Shown: positions 21,255 through 31,664 of the stretch, in pieces
How the letters are laid out: every line of letters starts with the position of its first letter
Numbering within the stretch: the first letter of the stretch is position 1
Assembly: GCA_963575745.1 (NCBI GenBank)
Contig: CAUYUJ010015274.1
Span: 52,501 to 116,500, forward strand
Origin: Prorocentrum cordatum
Lineage: Eukaryota; Sar; Dinophyceae; Prorocentrales; Prorocentraceae
DNA: 64,000 nt
Direction: 5' to 3'
Notes under the pieces: model-generated
Databases searched by the model: none
Told to the model about the DNA's origin: nothing
What the model saw: only the letters and a program-made list of their open reading frames with translations
Position numbers and translations under genes: made by a program

Positions 21255-21822
21255 GCCCCCAGGAAGATGCGCGATCGCACCTGAAACCTCGTGCTCGCAC
21301 CCGCCCTGCTCCGGTGTCATTGTCCGCGGAAAATCGAGAGGAAAGGTGACAACGAATATGAAAAGATTCGTTGTCGGGTGGGGGGTCGCCCACCCTCTTA
21401 AGATGGAAAAAAAGAAAGAAGGAAAGGAGGAGGAAGGGGGTGGAGTGGGGGAGGAAGGGGAGGGAGAGGGAGGGGGGAGGAGGTGGGGAGAGCAAGGGAA
21501 GGGGGAAGGGAGGAGGAGGGGAGGAGGGGGGAGGAAGGGAAGGGGGGGGAGAGAGAGAGGAGGGGAGGAGGGGGGAGGAAGGGAAGGGGGAAGGAGAGAG
21601 GAGGAGGGGAGGGGGGATGAGAAAGGGAAGGGGGAAGGAGAGAGGAGGCTTTTAGAAGGGAGCTGGATTTATACGCGGCAGCATATCTTTCGAGCGCTCG
21701 GCATTGCATGATCGGCGATGTTCGGCATCTGCATGTGTATTCAGCGGAACGCATTGGCGCCTGGCTTGCTTTCCTTTCTCTTCCTCTCTCTCCTTCCTCC
21801 ACCGTATCAGCTCTGGAGCAAG
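21255..21822. repeat. Purine-rich (GGGGA-type) tract and flank
   Basis: 21400-21655 is almost pure A/G on the + strand (gaggagggga units). Flanking bases hold no supported gene. The stretch ends with a mildly pyrimidine-rich segment before the ATG at 21823. Confidence 0.8.
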
Positions 21823-22998
21823 ATGTCTCGCTCGCCCGCGGCTCCGCCGGAGCCGCCGGCTATGTGGAAGCAGGGGTGGCCGGCGGGGGTGGCCTTCAAG
21901 CTGCGCTCCCTCTTTCCGGAGGTCAGCGAGGCAGCGGCGGATACTGAGGCCGCTTTTTAAAAATGCCTCTGGAGATCTTCTTCGTCGCTACGGCTGGGCG
22001 CAGTGCGACTAACTAGTGTCTGAAGTGTATATTTTTTGAAAAGAAATAAATTGTCGGCAATCGGGGGCCCCTTCGTCGCCGCGGCTAGAAGCAGCATGGG
22101 ATCTTATATATGTTATTTTATAAACGGAGATGAGGTGTCTAGAAAACCTGCCCGCGATCAGCGGGCCCACGTGGACTGGGCGCAGAAACTCCTCAAGATG
22201 GTGCAAGAGGAAGAAGAGCAGAGCTACGGGGAGCAGGGGCAGCAGGGGCAGGGGGCGCAGAGCTACGGGGGGCAGGGGCAGCAACATAAAACATTACTAC
22301 ATACTTACTGCGCCTGGTCAGAGCTATCTTGAGCCTCGGGATTGCGCGCTGACGCTTCTGGCTTAGCCAGGGCGGCGCTCGCCATTCCGATGCCCAGGAT
22401 AGCTCGGGCCAGGCGCAGTGTGACTATGTTTGATTTTTCCCTCCGGTAGAGGAGCAGAGCGGCGAAGTGCTGCGCGCGTGGGCGCCGTCCAAGTGGAAAA
22501 CCACGCTCTGCAAGCACTGCCGGCGCGGCTTCTGCCGCCAGGGAGACGCGTGCGCCTGGGCGCACGGGCAGGATTGTCAGGGGGCTACTGGTGGGCAGGG
22601 ACGGTGGCGTCCATACTTATCACTTATCTCCCCAAGTCCAGATGATTGATATGTTTTTCTAGCAGGGCTCGAGCATGAGGCTTCGGAAGACTCTCGCTCT
22701 AAACTTCCAGAAACGTGTTGACCCACTTCGTGGGATTGTTACTTCTGCACTCGTCGAATCGATCTGCCCGCAACAGCTCCCGCGGACAGATCGTCTTGTT
22801 GCGCTAACTCTATTGTGCTTCCCCCGTCACTTGTCCCACCTAGTGGGATTGTGCATTCTCTATGCTTGCGCGAATCCTACTGATCGGCTATTCTCTAGGT
22901 CGTCGTCGTCGTTGCTGTCGCCGCCGCCGTCGTCGGCACAGGGCGACTTGGTCGTGAACAACAGCAGCAGCAGCAACGCCGGCTACCAGCCGTGCTGA
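21823..22998 (+). CDS. Candidate multi-exon CCCH zinc-finger protein
   Basis: Four coding-like segments separated by intron-like DNA. Exon 1 from ATG 21823: MSRSPAAPPEPPAMWKQG and AFKLRSLFPE, then a possible GT donor (ggag/gtcagc). Exon 2 after gtgtctag near 22142: ARDQRAHVDWAQKLLKMVQE followed by an acidic, Gln/Gly-rich run. Exon 3 after ccggtag near 22450: WAPSKWKTTLCKHCRRGFC, completing C-X7-C-X5-C-X3-H (22521-22566), an RNA-binding-type CCCH finger; a possible donor is ctactg/gtgggc. Exon 4 after ttctctag (22900): SSSSLLSPPPSSAQGDLVV to a TGA at 22998. The finger is certain at sequence level; exon borders are inferred and phases were not proven. No transposon feature overlaps, so this is the best host-gene candidate in the window. 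Confidence 0.45.
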
Positions 22999-23091
22999 CC
23001 GGCGCCGCTCGGCGGCGAAGACGGCGCTGCGGTCGCCCACACTCCGAGGCGGGAGTGTGGGCGGCAGCCCCCGAGGGCGCCAGGGGCAAGC

Positions 23092-23215
23092 CGACGGCGG
23101 CGGCGAAGACGGCGGCGAAGACGACGACTACGGCGGCGGCGGCGACGACGACGACGACGGCGGCGGCGGCGACGACGACGACGACGACGACAACGACGAC
23201 GACGACGACGGCGGC

Positions 23216-23283
<68 letters not shown>

Positions 23284-23419
23284 CGACGGCGACGACAACG
23301 GCTGCGACAGAGCTCGGCAGAGCACGGCAGAGCACGCTCGCGGAACCGGCCTTCGCTCCGCTGCACGGCAGAGCACGCTCGCGGAACCGGCCCCCGCTCC
23401 GCTCTTGCAAAAAGACAGC
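23092..23419. repeat. (GAC/GGC)n microsatellite and short duplicated unit
   Basis: 23092-23300 is GAC/GGC trinucleotide repeat. From 23312 a short unit ending acgctcgcggaaccggcc is present twice (about 23330-23350 and 23370-23392) with cggcagagc words between. Non-coding. Confidence 0.9.
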
Positions 23420-24010
23420 CGCTGGGAGAGAACGCCGCTGCAACCGGAGCTTCCGCCGCTGGGGGAAATATATTCCTTGCGACAGGAACTGAAGATAACT
23501 CCGCTTCAATGCATCTTATACATACTGTGTGATATGTATCATTATCACAGGATTCATTTCTGGTGTCGTTAGCATCGTTCTCCTCTCCTCCGCCATCGCC
23601 GTTTAGCTTCCGCTGCCGGGCGGGAGACCCCCGCTGGGAGAGAAACCGCCGCTGTGACAGGAGCTTCCGCCGCTGGCAGAGAAACCGCCGCTGCGACAGG
23701 AACTGAAGATAACTGCGCTTCAATTCATCTTATACATGTTCTATAGTATGTATAATTATCATAATTCTCCTCTCCTCCGCCATTGCGTATAGCTTCCGCC
23801 GCTGGACGAGAGACCGCCGCTGGTAGTGAATCCGCCGCTGCGACAGGAGCTTCCGCCGCTGGGAGAGAAACCGCCGCTGCGATAGGAACTGAAGATAACT
23901 GCGCCTCAAGTCATCTTTTACGTACTGTATGATATGTATCAATATCATGATCTTCATTTCTGATATCAGTATCATCATTCTCCTCTTCTCCGTTCTCGCC
24001 GTTTGCCGTG
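23420..24010. repeat. Triplicated ~200-bp repeat
   Basis: A unit with cttccgccgctgg, gaaccgccgctgcgacagga, aactgaagataactgcgctt and a tatgatatgtat segment occurs three times, ending near 23600, 23780 and 23990. Each copy joins a GC-rich half to an AT-rich half. Confidence 0.85.
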
Positions 24011-24039
24011 AGTGGTTCAAACCTACAAGCCGAGAGATC

Positions 24040-24963
24040 TAGTAAACTGCTTGTTGATCAATAAGTTAGCGTATGGCTAACGTTATATGTGGCGGCATGA
24101 AGGCATTAGGCGTGTCCTTAGAATTGGCAGGGGAAACAAATCAAATTCTCGCGAGCACGGAGAAGCAAGTTGACAATCAGAAGCTGCAGCTTGTTTCGGG
24201 GAACCATCATCAAGTTTTGATGCTCCCGCGTTGACCGAAACTGCAGACTTACCTATCCACGCCTGCCCACATGCGAACGTTGGACAGACAAACAAGTGGG
24301 CGGTCGATTGCAGTTTCGAATCGAGTGGGAAGTTTGAAGGCGATGACAAAACTATTGTGAAGAATTCGGCAAATAACTTCCACGGATATGCTGATTGGAG
24401 CGACGATTGGGACGGCAATTACAATGATCGTGTGAAATGGCTGATTGCAAAAGAGATGGAGTCAGGCAGCTGCAAAAACTTACCAAATCCATTCGGCCCG
24501 TCGGGTTCCTGGCAAGTGGCGCGCACGATGCAACTGGCGATAGTGCCAGCGGGCGATAAGTGGCACGTCATCAAAGGCATTATGTTCGACGGTTTGCAAA
24601 AGCTTGTGAAAGTGCAAGAAGAACTCGCATGCGGCTCTCTGCGCTGTCATTCGTGGTGGCCTCACAGCCCATAGACCACGAAGAAAAAAAACATAATATT
24701 TGAAAGGCTAGGTGGGTTTCAAGTTCGCTGCGGCAAATGGCCGGGGGATATCGAAGAAACGCATGTTGATTTCAACAACATCTCAGCTGGAAACGAGCTT
24801 ATGCGAAAGATGAGGCCGTCCTCAAAAAATGAAGGGCAATTCGCGGAATGGGTTGACCTGTCGACCAACAAAATCAGAAAACCCAATCTTGGATTGGCCA
24901 GAAGCAATGTGCATATCGTTTTTAGAATGCTGTTCAAGAGGCGCGCCTACTGCCAGAAATATA
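24040..24963 (+). pseudogene. Unknown protein, interrupted
   Basis: Two coding-like frames. 24231-24674 reads MTETADLPIHACPHANVGQT, NNFHGYADWSDDWDGNYNDR and WHVIKGIMFDGLQKLVKVQE, with balanced composition. A second frame from about 24716 reads WPGDIEETHVDFNNISAGNE, GQFAEWVDLSTNKIRKPN and ARSNVHIVFRMLFKRRAY and runs directly into the inverted repeat arm at 24964, after which only repeat-derived codons follow. The segments look like one gene split by a stop/frameshift and then by an insertion. No family recognised; a member of a dinoflagellate multigene family or a transposon-borne gene are both possible. Confidence 0.45.
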
Positions 24964-25350
24964 GATTCCAATTTCAGATTCCGCCACAAAGGGGATCCTT
25001 TCGTATTCCACCACATAGGAAATCCTTTTGTATTCGGCCACTAACGGGAATCCTTTGTGTACCGCTACAAAAGGAATCCCTCTGTATTCGGCGCAAAGAA
25101 AATCCTTTTGTATTCCCCCCACAAAGAGAATCCTTTTGTATTCCACCACACAAGGGGATCCTTTGTATTCCGCTACAAAAGGAATTCCTTTGTATTCGGT
25201 CACAAAGGGAAAATCCATTTGTATTCCACCACAAAGGGGATCCATTTGGATTCCTTCACAATGGGAACCACATTGTAATCCATATGGATACTGGAAACAT
25301 TGTGTTTTCACAGGGAACAATTTGTTTCATCTGCGTTTTCATAGAGAATC
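24964..25350 (+). repeat. Left inverted arm (tattccnccacaaagg array)
   Basis: About ten units of ~30 bp alternating ttccgccacaaagg-like and atccttttgtattc-like words, followed by a unique segment with attgtgttttcacagg and acaatttgtttcatctgcg. Reverse-complement counterpart at 30117-30645. Confidence 0.85.
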
Positions 25351-25589
25351 AGAAATTTTTAACTAACTACCCGGTGACGTACCCAACCCATTTGTATCAT
25401 GGGAAACGAGGAGTTTGCCGAAACTTGCACGGACCATCAAATTGCAGGATCCGTTGTTTGATATGTAAGCTACCTGGGGCACGCGCCAATGGCATGATGC
25501 GCAGGAGAACCATGCAAGGATGAGGGGCGACAGCTACAGGCTCGAAGAAGACATGGGGAGTCGGGAACGAAGAGCAGGAGAAAGACGTG

Positions 25590-27360
25590 CGGGAAGCCCA
25601 CTGTGCTGGGCCCTTCAGCAGCCCTCGAAAGTGGCGACAGTTTCACAGATCGCAGCCCCCAGGGATGGCGAGGTCTAGTATGAGTCTGCGGTGAGTGCCC
25701 ACTGTGCTGGGCCCCCCAGCAGCCTTCGAAAGAGGCGACAGTTTCACATATCGCAGCCCCCCAGGGATGGCGATGTCTAATCTGAGTCTGCGGTGAGTAC
25801 CCATTGTGTTGGGCCCTTCAGCAGCCCTCGAAAGTGGCGACAGTTTCACAGATCGCAGCCCTCCAGGGATGGCGATGTACCGTTTGAGTTTGCGGTGAGT
25901 GCCCACTGTGCTGGGCCCCTCAGCAGCCCTTCGAAAATGGCGATAGTTTCACAGATCGCAGCCCCCCAGGCATGGCGAGGTACCATTTGACCTTGCGGTG
26001 AGTACCCACTGTGCTGGGCCCCTCAGCAGCCCTCGAAAGTGGCGGCAGTTTCACAGACCGCAGCTCCCCAGGGATGGCGAGGTACCATTTGAGCTTGCGG
26101 TGAGTACCCACTGTGCTGGGTTCCTCAGCAGCCTTCGAAAGTGGCGACAGTTTCACAGATCGCAGCCCCCCAGGGATGGCGAGGTCACATTTGAGTAAGA
26201 AAGTGGCGACAGTTTCGCATATCTTCCCCAGGGATGGCGAGGTCTAACTTGGATCCGCCGTGAGTACCCATTGTGCTTGGCCCCCCAGCAGCCCTCGAAA
26301 GTGGCGACAGTTTCACAGATCTCAGCCCCCCAGGGATGGCGAGGTCACATTTGAATCCGCCGTGGGTACCCGCTGTGCTGGGCACCCCAGCAGCCCTTGA
26401 AAATGGCGACAGTTTCACAGATCGCAGCCCCCCAGGGATGGCGAGGTCACATTTGAATCCGCCGTGGGTACCCACTGTGCTGGCCCCCCCAGCAGCCATC
26501 GAAAATGACGACAGTTTCACAGATCGCAGCCCACCAGGGATGGCGAGGTCCCATTTGAATCCGCAGTGGGTACCCACTGTGCTGCCCTCCCCCCAGCGGC
26601 CCTCGAACGTGGCGACAGTTTCACAGATCGCAGCCCCCCAGGGATGGCGAGGTCACGTTTGAATCCGCCGTGGGTACCCGCTGTGCTGGGCACCCCAGCA
26701 CCCCTTGAAAATGGCGACAGTTTCACAGATCGCAGCCCCCCAGGGATGGCGAGGTCACATTTGAATCCGCCGTGGGTACCCACTGTGCTGGGCCCCCCAG
26801 CAGCCATCGAAAGTGGCGACAGTTTCGCAGATCGCAGCCCACCAGGGATGGCGAGGCCCCATTTGGATCCGCCGTGGGTACCCACTGTGCTGGGCCCCCC
26901 AGCAGCCCTCGACAGTGGCGACAGTTTCACAGACCGCAGCCCCCCAGGGACGGCGAGGTACCATTTGAATCCGCCGTGGGTACCCACTGTGCTGGGCCCC
27001 CCCGGCAGCCTTCGAACGTGGCGACAGTTTCACATATCTCAACCCACCAGGGATGGCGAGGTCCCATTTGAATCCGCCGTGGGTACCCACTGTGCTGGGT
27101 CCCCCAGCAGCCCTCGAAAGTGGCAACAGTTTCACAGATCGCAGCCCCCCAGGGATGGCGAGGTCCCATTTGAATCCGCCGTGGGTACCCACTGTGCTGG
27201 GCCCCCCAGCAGCTCTCGAAAGTGGCGACTGTTTCGCAGATCGCAGCCCCCCAGGGATGGCGAGGTCACATGTGAATCCGCCGTGGGTGCCCACTGTACT
27301 GCCCCCCCCCCAGCAGCCCTCGAACGTTGCGACAGTTTCGCAGATCGCAGCCCCCCAGCT
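25590..27360. repeat. ~102-bp tandem array (about 17 copies)
   Basis: Unit: gtgggtacccactgtgctgg, then gccccccagcagcc, gtggcgacagtttcacagat and cgcagccccccagggatggc. Period is close to 102 bp, a multiple of three, so both strands have long periodic frames (34-residue repeats). Left copies are more diverged (gtgagt instead of gtgggt). Confidence 0.93.
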
Positions 27361-28262
27361 GGCACGCAGCGAGGAGCGAGGTCAAAGGCAGGGGGGAAGA
27401 GAGGGACGGGAAGGAAGGAACGAGAAACGAGCAGTGCTCTATTCAAGACGAGAACCCAACGCAGGAGGGTTGGGACTTTTCATTGCCAGGCTCAGAGATC
27501 TCAGAGATTTTTATAGACAATGATTGAAAACCATGTATTTTCACATAGATTTGATAACTTTATGAAAAAAAGGTTGACGATCTCAATGGAAACACAAGGT
27601 TTTCAATTATTGTCCAATGAAGAAGCAAAGGAACATGTGTTTAAGTCTCTGTGACAACACATTGTTTTGTTTGTTTTTATCAGACAATGATTGAAAACCA
27701 TGTGTTTTCACATATATTTGATAACTTTATGAGAACATGTTGACGATCTCAATGACAACACAAGGTTTTCAATTATTTCCCAATGAAAAATCAAAGGAAC
27801 CATGTGTTGTCATTGCGTTTTCATGTGTTAAACAATACCCATAGTAGGACAATCTTGTAGATCTGTGAGATCTCTGTTCCTGGCAATGAAAAAGGAATAG
27901 TTTTAAGTAAGCATTTCTGAATCTCTGTGAGAAGACAAATGAAACATTTTTTTTGTAGGTTTTAGTTGACATTCTCGGAATCTCTGTGAACACACATTGT
28001 TTTCTGTGGTTTTATTGGGAAGACATTGAAAACCTGGTGTTTTCAATGAGATTTAATATATGTATGAGAAGGTGTTGACAATCTCTGTGGAGACACAAGG
28101 TTTTCAATGATTTTCTAATGAACAAGCAAAGAAAACACCAATACCCATACTGGGGAAACCATTTAAATCTCTGAGATCTCTGAGCCTGGTAACGAAACAA
28201 AATATCCTGGCGAAGGACCCAGCCATATGCAATTGTGAGTACCGCAGCTGTGAATATCTTTT
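27361..28262. repeat. AT-rich block with gtgaaaacaca palindromes
   Basis: Starts with an array-end module (27437-27476, with CCCAAC...GTTGGG inverted repeat), then AT-rich DNA in which tctgagatctctgagcctgg occurs in both orientations (about 27480 minus, 28168 plus; a diverged plus copy near 27855), together with tgaaaaccatgtgttttcac-like words. It ends with ctggcgaaggaccc (28207) before the next array. No coding frame. Confidence 0.75.
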
Positions 28263-29600
28263 TCGGTTGAGCCCCCTATGGGGCCACGAAACGTACGAGG
28301 GGTGTGCCGAAATAGGCGTGCGGGACGCATGCGGGCACACCCACTGGGGCCTTCGGTGAAGCTCCCTATGGGGCCGCAAAACGTGCGAGGGGTCACGAAA
28401 CGCGTGAGGGGTGTGCCGAAATGAGTGTGCGGGGCGCATGCGGGCACATGAGGCCGCGAAGCGTGTGAGGGGTGTGCCGAATTGGTTGTGGGTGGCGCAT
28501 GCGGGCGGCAGCACTGGGGCCTTCGGCGGAGCTCCTATGAGGCCACGAAGCGTGTGAGGGGTGTGCCGAATTGGGTGTGGGTGGCGCATGCGGGCGGCAG
28601 CACTGGGGCCTTCGGCGGAGCTCCTATGGGGCCACGAAACGTGTGAGGGGTATGCCGAATTGTGTGTGGGTGACGCATGCCGTCGGCAGCGCTGGGGCCT
28701 TCGGCGGAGCTTCTATGGGGCCTCGAAGTGTGTGAGGGGTGTGCCGAATTGGGTGGGGGTGACGCATGCGGGCGGCAGCGCTGGGGCCTTCGGCGGAGCT
28801 CCTAGGGTGCCCCGAAACGTGTGAAGGGTGTGCCGAATTGGGTGTGGGTGACGCATGTGGGCGGCAGCACTGAGGCCTTCGGCGGAGCCCCAATGGGGCC
28901 ACGGAGCGTGTGAGGGGTGTGCCGAATTGTGTGTGGGTGGCGCATGCGGGCGGCAGCGCTGGGGCCTTCGGCGGAGCTCCTATGGGGCCACGAAGCGTGT
29001 GAGGGGTGTGCCGAATTGGGTGTGGGTGACGCATGCGGGCGGCAGCGCTGGGGCCTTCGGCGGAGCTCCTATGGGGCCACGAAACGTGTGAGGGGTGTGC
29101 CGAATTGGGTGTGGTGACGCATGCGGGCGGCAACGCTGGGGCATTCGGAGCTCCTATGGGGCCACGAAGCGTGTGAGGGGTGTGCCGAATTGGGTGTGGG
29201 TGACGCATGCGGGCGGCAGCACTGGGGCCTTCGGCGGCTCCTATGGGGCCACGAAACGTGTGAGGGGTGCCGAATTGGGTGTGGTGGCGCATGCGGGCGG
29301 CAGCACTGGGGCCGTGGGGCTCCCTATGGGGCCACGAAACGTGTGAGGGGTGTGCCGAAGTGGGTGTGGGTGACGCATGCGGGCGGCAGCACTGGGGCCT
29401 TCGGCGGAGCTCGTATGGGGCCACGAAACGTGTGAGGGGTATGCCGAATTGGGTGTGGGTGACGCATGCGGGCGGCAGCGCTGAGGCCTTCGGCGGAGCT
29501 CCTATGGGGCCACGAAGCGTGTGAGGGGTGTGCCGAATTGGGTGGCAGCACTGGGGCCTTCGGCGGAGCTCCTATGGGGCTACGAAACGCTGTGCTGGGT
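28263..29600. repeat. ~90-bp tandem array (about 15 copies)
   Basis: Unit: tatggggccacgaaacgtgt, gaggggtgtgccgaattggg, tgacgcatgcgggcggcagc, ctggggccttcggcggagct. Copy length varies from ~83 to 92 bp. A reverse-complement piece of the same family lies at 59,440-59,690. Confidence 0.93.
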
Positions 29601-30116
29601 GGGTGAAACGCAGGGAAGGGGGGGGGGGAGGGAGGAGGAGGAGGAGGAGGAGGAGGAGGAGGAGGAGGAGGAGGAGGAGGAGGAGAGGAGGAGGAGGAGA
29701 GGGGACGCGGGCCACCGTCTCTTCAAAACGAGGACCCAACACCACAGGATGGTTGGGACATATTTTTAATTACAAATTTTGCGAATCTCTGTGAAAACAC
29801 AGATGGAACTAATTGTTGTTTTTTTATATTAGTGTTTTAATTGAAATTCTCTGAATCTCTGTGAAAACACATTGTTTTCTTTGTTTGTATTAGAAAATCA
29901 TTGAACACAATGTGTTTTCACTGCGGTTTAATAACTTTATGAGAAACTGTTGGAGACCTCTGTGAAAACACAAGGTTTTCACTGATTTTCTAATGAAGCA
30001 ACAAAGAGAACTTCAGCGTTTTCAGAAAACAAGCAATACCCATAGTATGACAATTATCAATATCTCTGAGATCTCTGAGCCTGGCAATGAAAACTAATAT
30101 TTTAATTCAAAATCTC
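29601..30116. repeat. (GGA)n tract, array-end module and AT-rich block
   Basis: GGA microsatellite 29618-29705, then the module ctcttcaaaacgaggaccca ending in GTTGGGAC (29716-29759), then AT-rich DNA with tctctgtgaaaacacattgt and a further tctgagatctctgagcctgg (30060-30085). Confidence 0.8.
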
Positions 30117-30645
30117 GGAATCTCAGTGAACACACAGATGGAACAAATTGTTTTCCATTGTTTTAGTTTGAATTCTTTGAATCTTTGTGAAAACACAATG
30201 ATTCAAGTATCTATATGAATTGCACTAAGATTCGTTTTGTGGCGGAATACAAAAGGATTGCCTTTCGTGGCGGAATGCAAAATAATTCCTTTTATGGCGG
30301 AGTACAACATAATTCCTTTTGTAGCAGAATACAAAAGGATTTCCTTTCTGGCGGAATACAAAAGAATTCTTTGTGTAGCAGAATGCAAAAGGATTTCCTT
30401 TGTGGCGGAATACAGAAGAATTCCTTTTGTTGCAGAATACAAAGGGATTTCCTTTATGGCGGAATACAACAGCAGAATACAAAGGGATTTCCTTTGTGGC
30501 GGAATACAAAAGGATTTCCTTGTATGGTTGGAATACAAAAGAATAGAAGGAATTCTTTTGTTGTGGAATACACATAGATTCCTGGTGTGGAGAAATGCAA
30601 AGGATTTTTTGTCGAGGAATACAAAATGTATTCCTTTCGTGGCGG
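30117..30645 (-). repeat. Right inverted arm
   Basis: Reverse-complement relative of 24964-25350: ggcggaatacaaaaggattt-type units, about 14 copies, preceded by gtgaaaacacaatgattcaa and atagatacttga when read on the opposite strand. Some units carry gtagcagaa instead of gtggcggaa. Confidence 0.85.
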
Positions 30646-30683
30646 CTTCCCACCCCCCACGTCCCAAGGACTACCCCCCCACC

Positions 30684-31030
30684 CTACAACGAGTGCAAAA
30701 AACTTCGTTGTAGCTCATTCTGGAAAAGAACGCGCCGCCAGTCATGCCACCGGTGGGTGGGATCGTGAGATAAACCCCTTTTCACTGTGACAAAGAACGC
30801 GGGAGGCAACCGATCCTGGAACGCATACTTAGCAGCCCCCCCACGACGAACATCTTGGGCAAGCCGTTGTGCATCGTTGCGATGCGCATGTGCCAGGCGC
30901 ACAACGTGAACGACATCGACGCATCGGGGGTGGCGCCAGAGCATATCCTCCAAGTTCACAGCGTCATTCCGACGGAAGCAAACCTACTTCCACTTCGCGC
31001 AAGCTCTCGCGCTCCGAGAAACATGCCAAA
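30684..31030 (-). pseudogene. Coding-like remnant, unrecognised
   Basis: On the minus strand a frame reads RRNDAVNLEDMLWRHPRCVD, AHRNDAQRLAQDVRRGG and AFQDRLPPAFFVTVKRGLS with natural composition and no stop from about 30993 to 30684; a TAG closes it upstream. No family recognised; it may be part of a transposon. Confidence 0.25.
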
Positions 31031-31290
31031 GCTATAGCCCTATGGTCCTATAGCCTTCTATCACCTTAGCTCTATATATTTTCAACCCTATGGTGCTATC
31101 GTCCTATAGCCCCATAGCCTCATAGCCCCATCGCCCCATGCCCATATAGCCTTACAGCCCTATAGCCCTCCAGCACATAGCCCTATAACCGTATAGCCCT
31201 ACAGACCTGTAGCCATACATCCCTAACCCCCCATAGCCATGCAGTCCCTAACCCCGTAGCCTAATGGTTCAATAGCCCCGTAGCCGTAGA
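31031..31290. repeat. Degenerate CCTATAGC(C) array
   Basis: About 20 irregular copies of an 8-12-bp word (ccctatagcc, ccccatagcc, ccgtagcc) over ~250 bp. It is not a dinoflagellate telomere repeat (TTTAGGG type). Confidence 0.85.
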
Positions 31291-31454
31291 ACTCCAAAAA
31301 ACATTGTTTGCTTTTTCGGTAATGCAATACTATTGATACTTTCACGAATCTTCACGATACGTGTGGAAAACATACTAGCCGGCCGCTCTGCGGTTGATCG
31401 GGAGTTTCTGTATATAGAAAAAGGTGCGTGCGCCTGTTGGCGAGGGCGAGGATG

Positions 31455-31655
31455 AGGTTCCTCCTCCTCCTCCTCCTCCTCCTCCTCCTCCTCTCTCCTC
31501 CTCCTCCTCCTCCTCCTCCTCCTCTCTCCTCCTCCATCCTTCTCTGCCTCCGTCTGTCCTCCTCCACCCCGCAGCTCCATCATCTTCTCCTCCTCCTCCT
31601 CCTCCTCCTCCTCCTCCTCCTCCTCCTCCTCCTCCTCCTCCTCATTCCTCCTCTG
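31455..31655. repeat. (CTC)n microsatellite
   Basis: Nearly uninterrupted CTC/TCC triplets in two blocks split by a short ccatccttctctgcctccg stretch. Confidence 0.95.
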
Positions 31656-31664
31656 GGCACCTCC

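Larger units (their letters stand above)
24964..30645. mobile_element. Fold-back element with inverted arms and internal arrays
   Basis: The left arm (24964-25350) and right arm (30117-30645) are inverted copies. Each has a run of ~30-bp units of the type ttccgccacaaaggaaatcc and a unique inner part: left atccatatggatactggaaa then cattgtgttttcac, matching the reverse complement of 30184-30225. The interior carries a ~102-bp array, AT-rich blocks and a ~90-bp array. No transposase seen. The left arm interrupts the unknown frame at 24963. Inference: a non-autonomous fold-back/TIR element that has taken up VNTRs. Confidence 0.6.
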
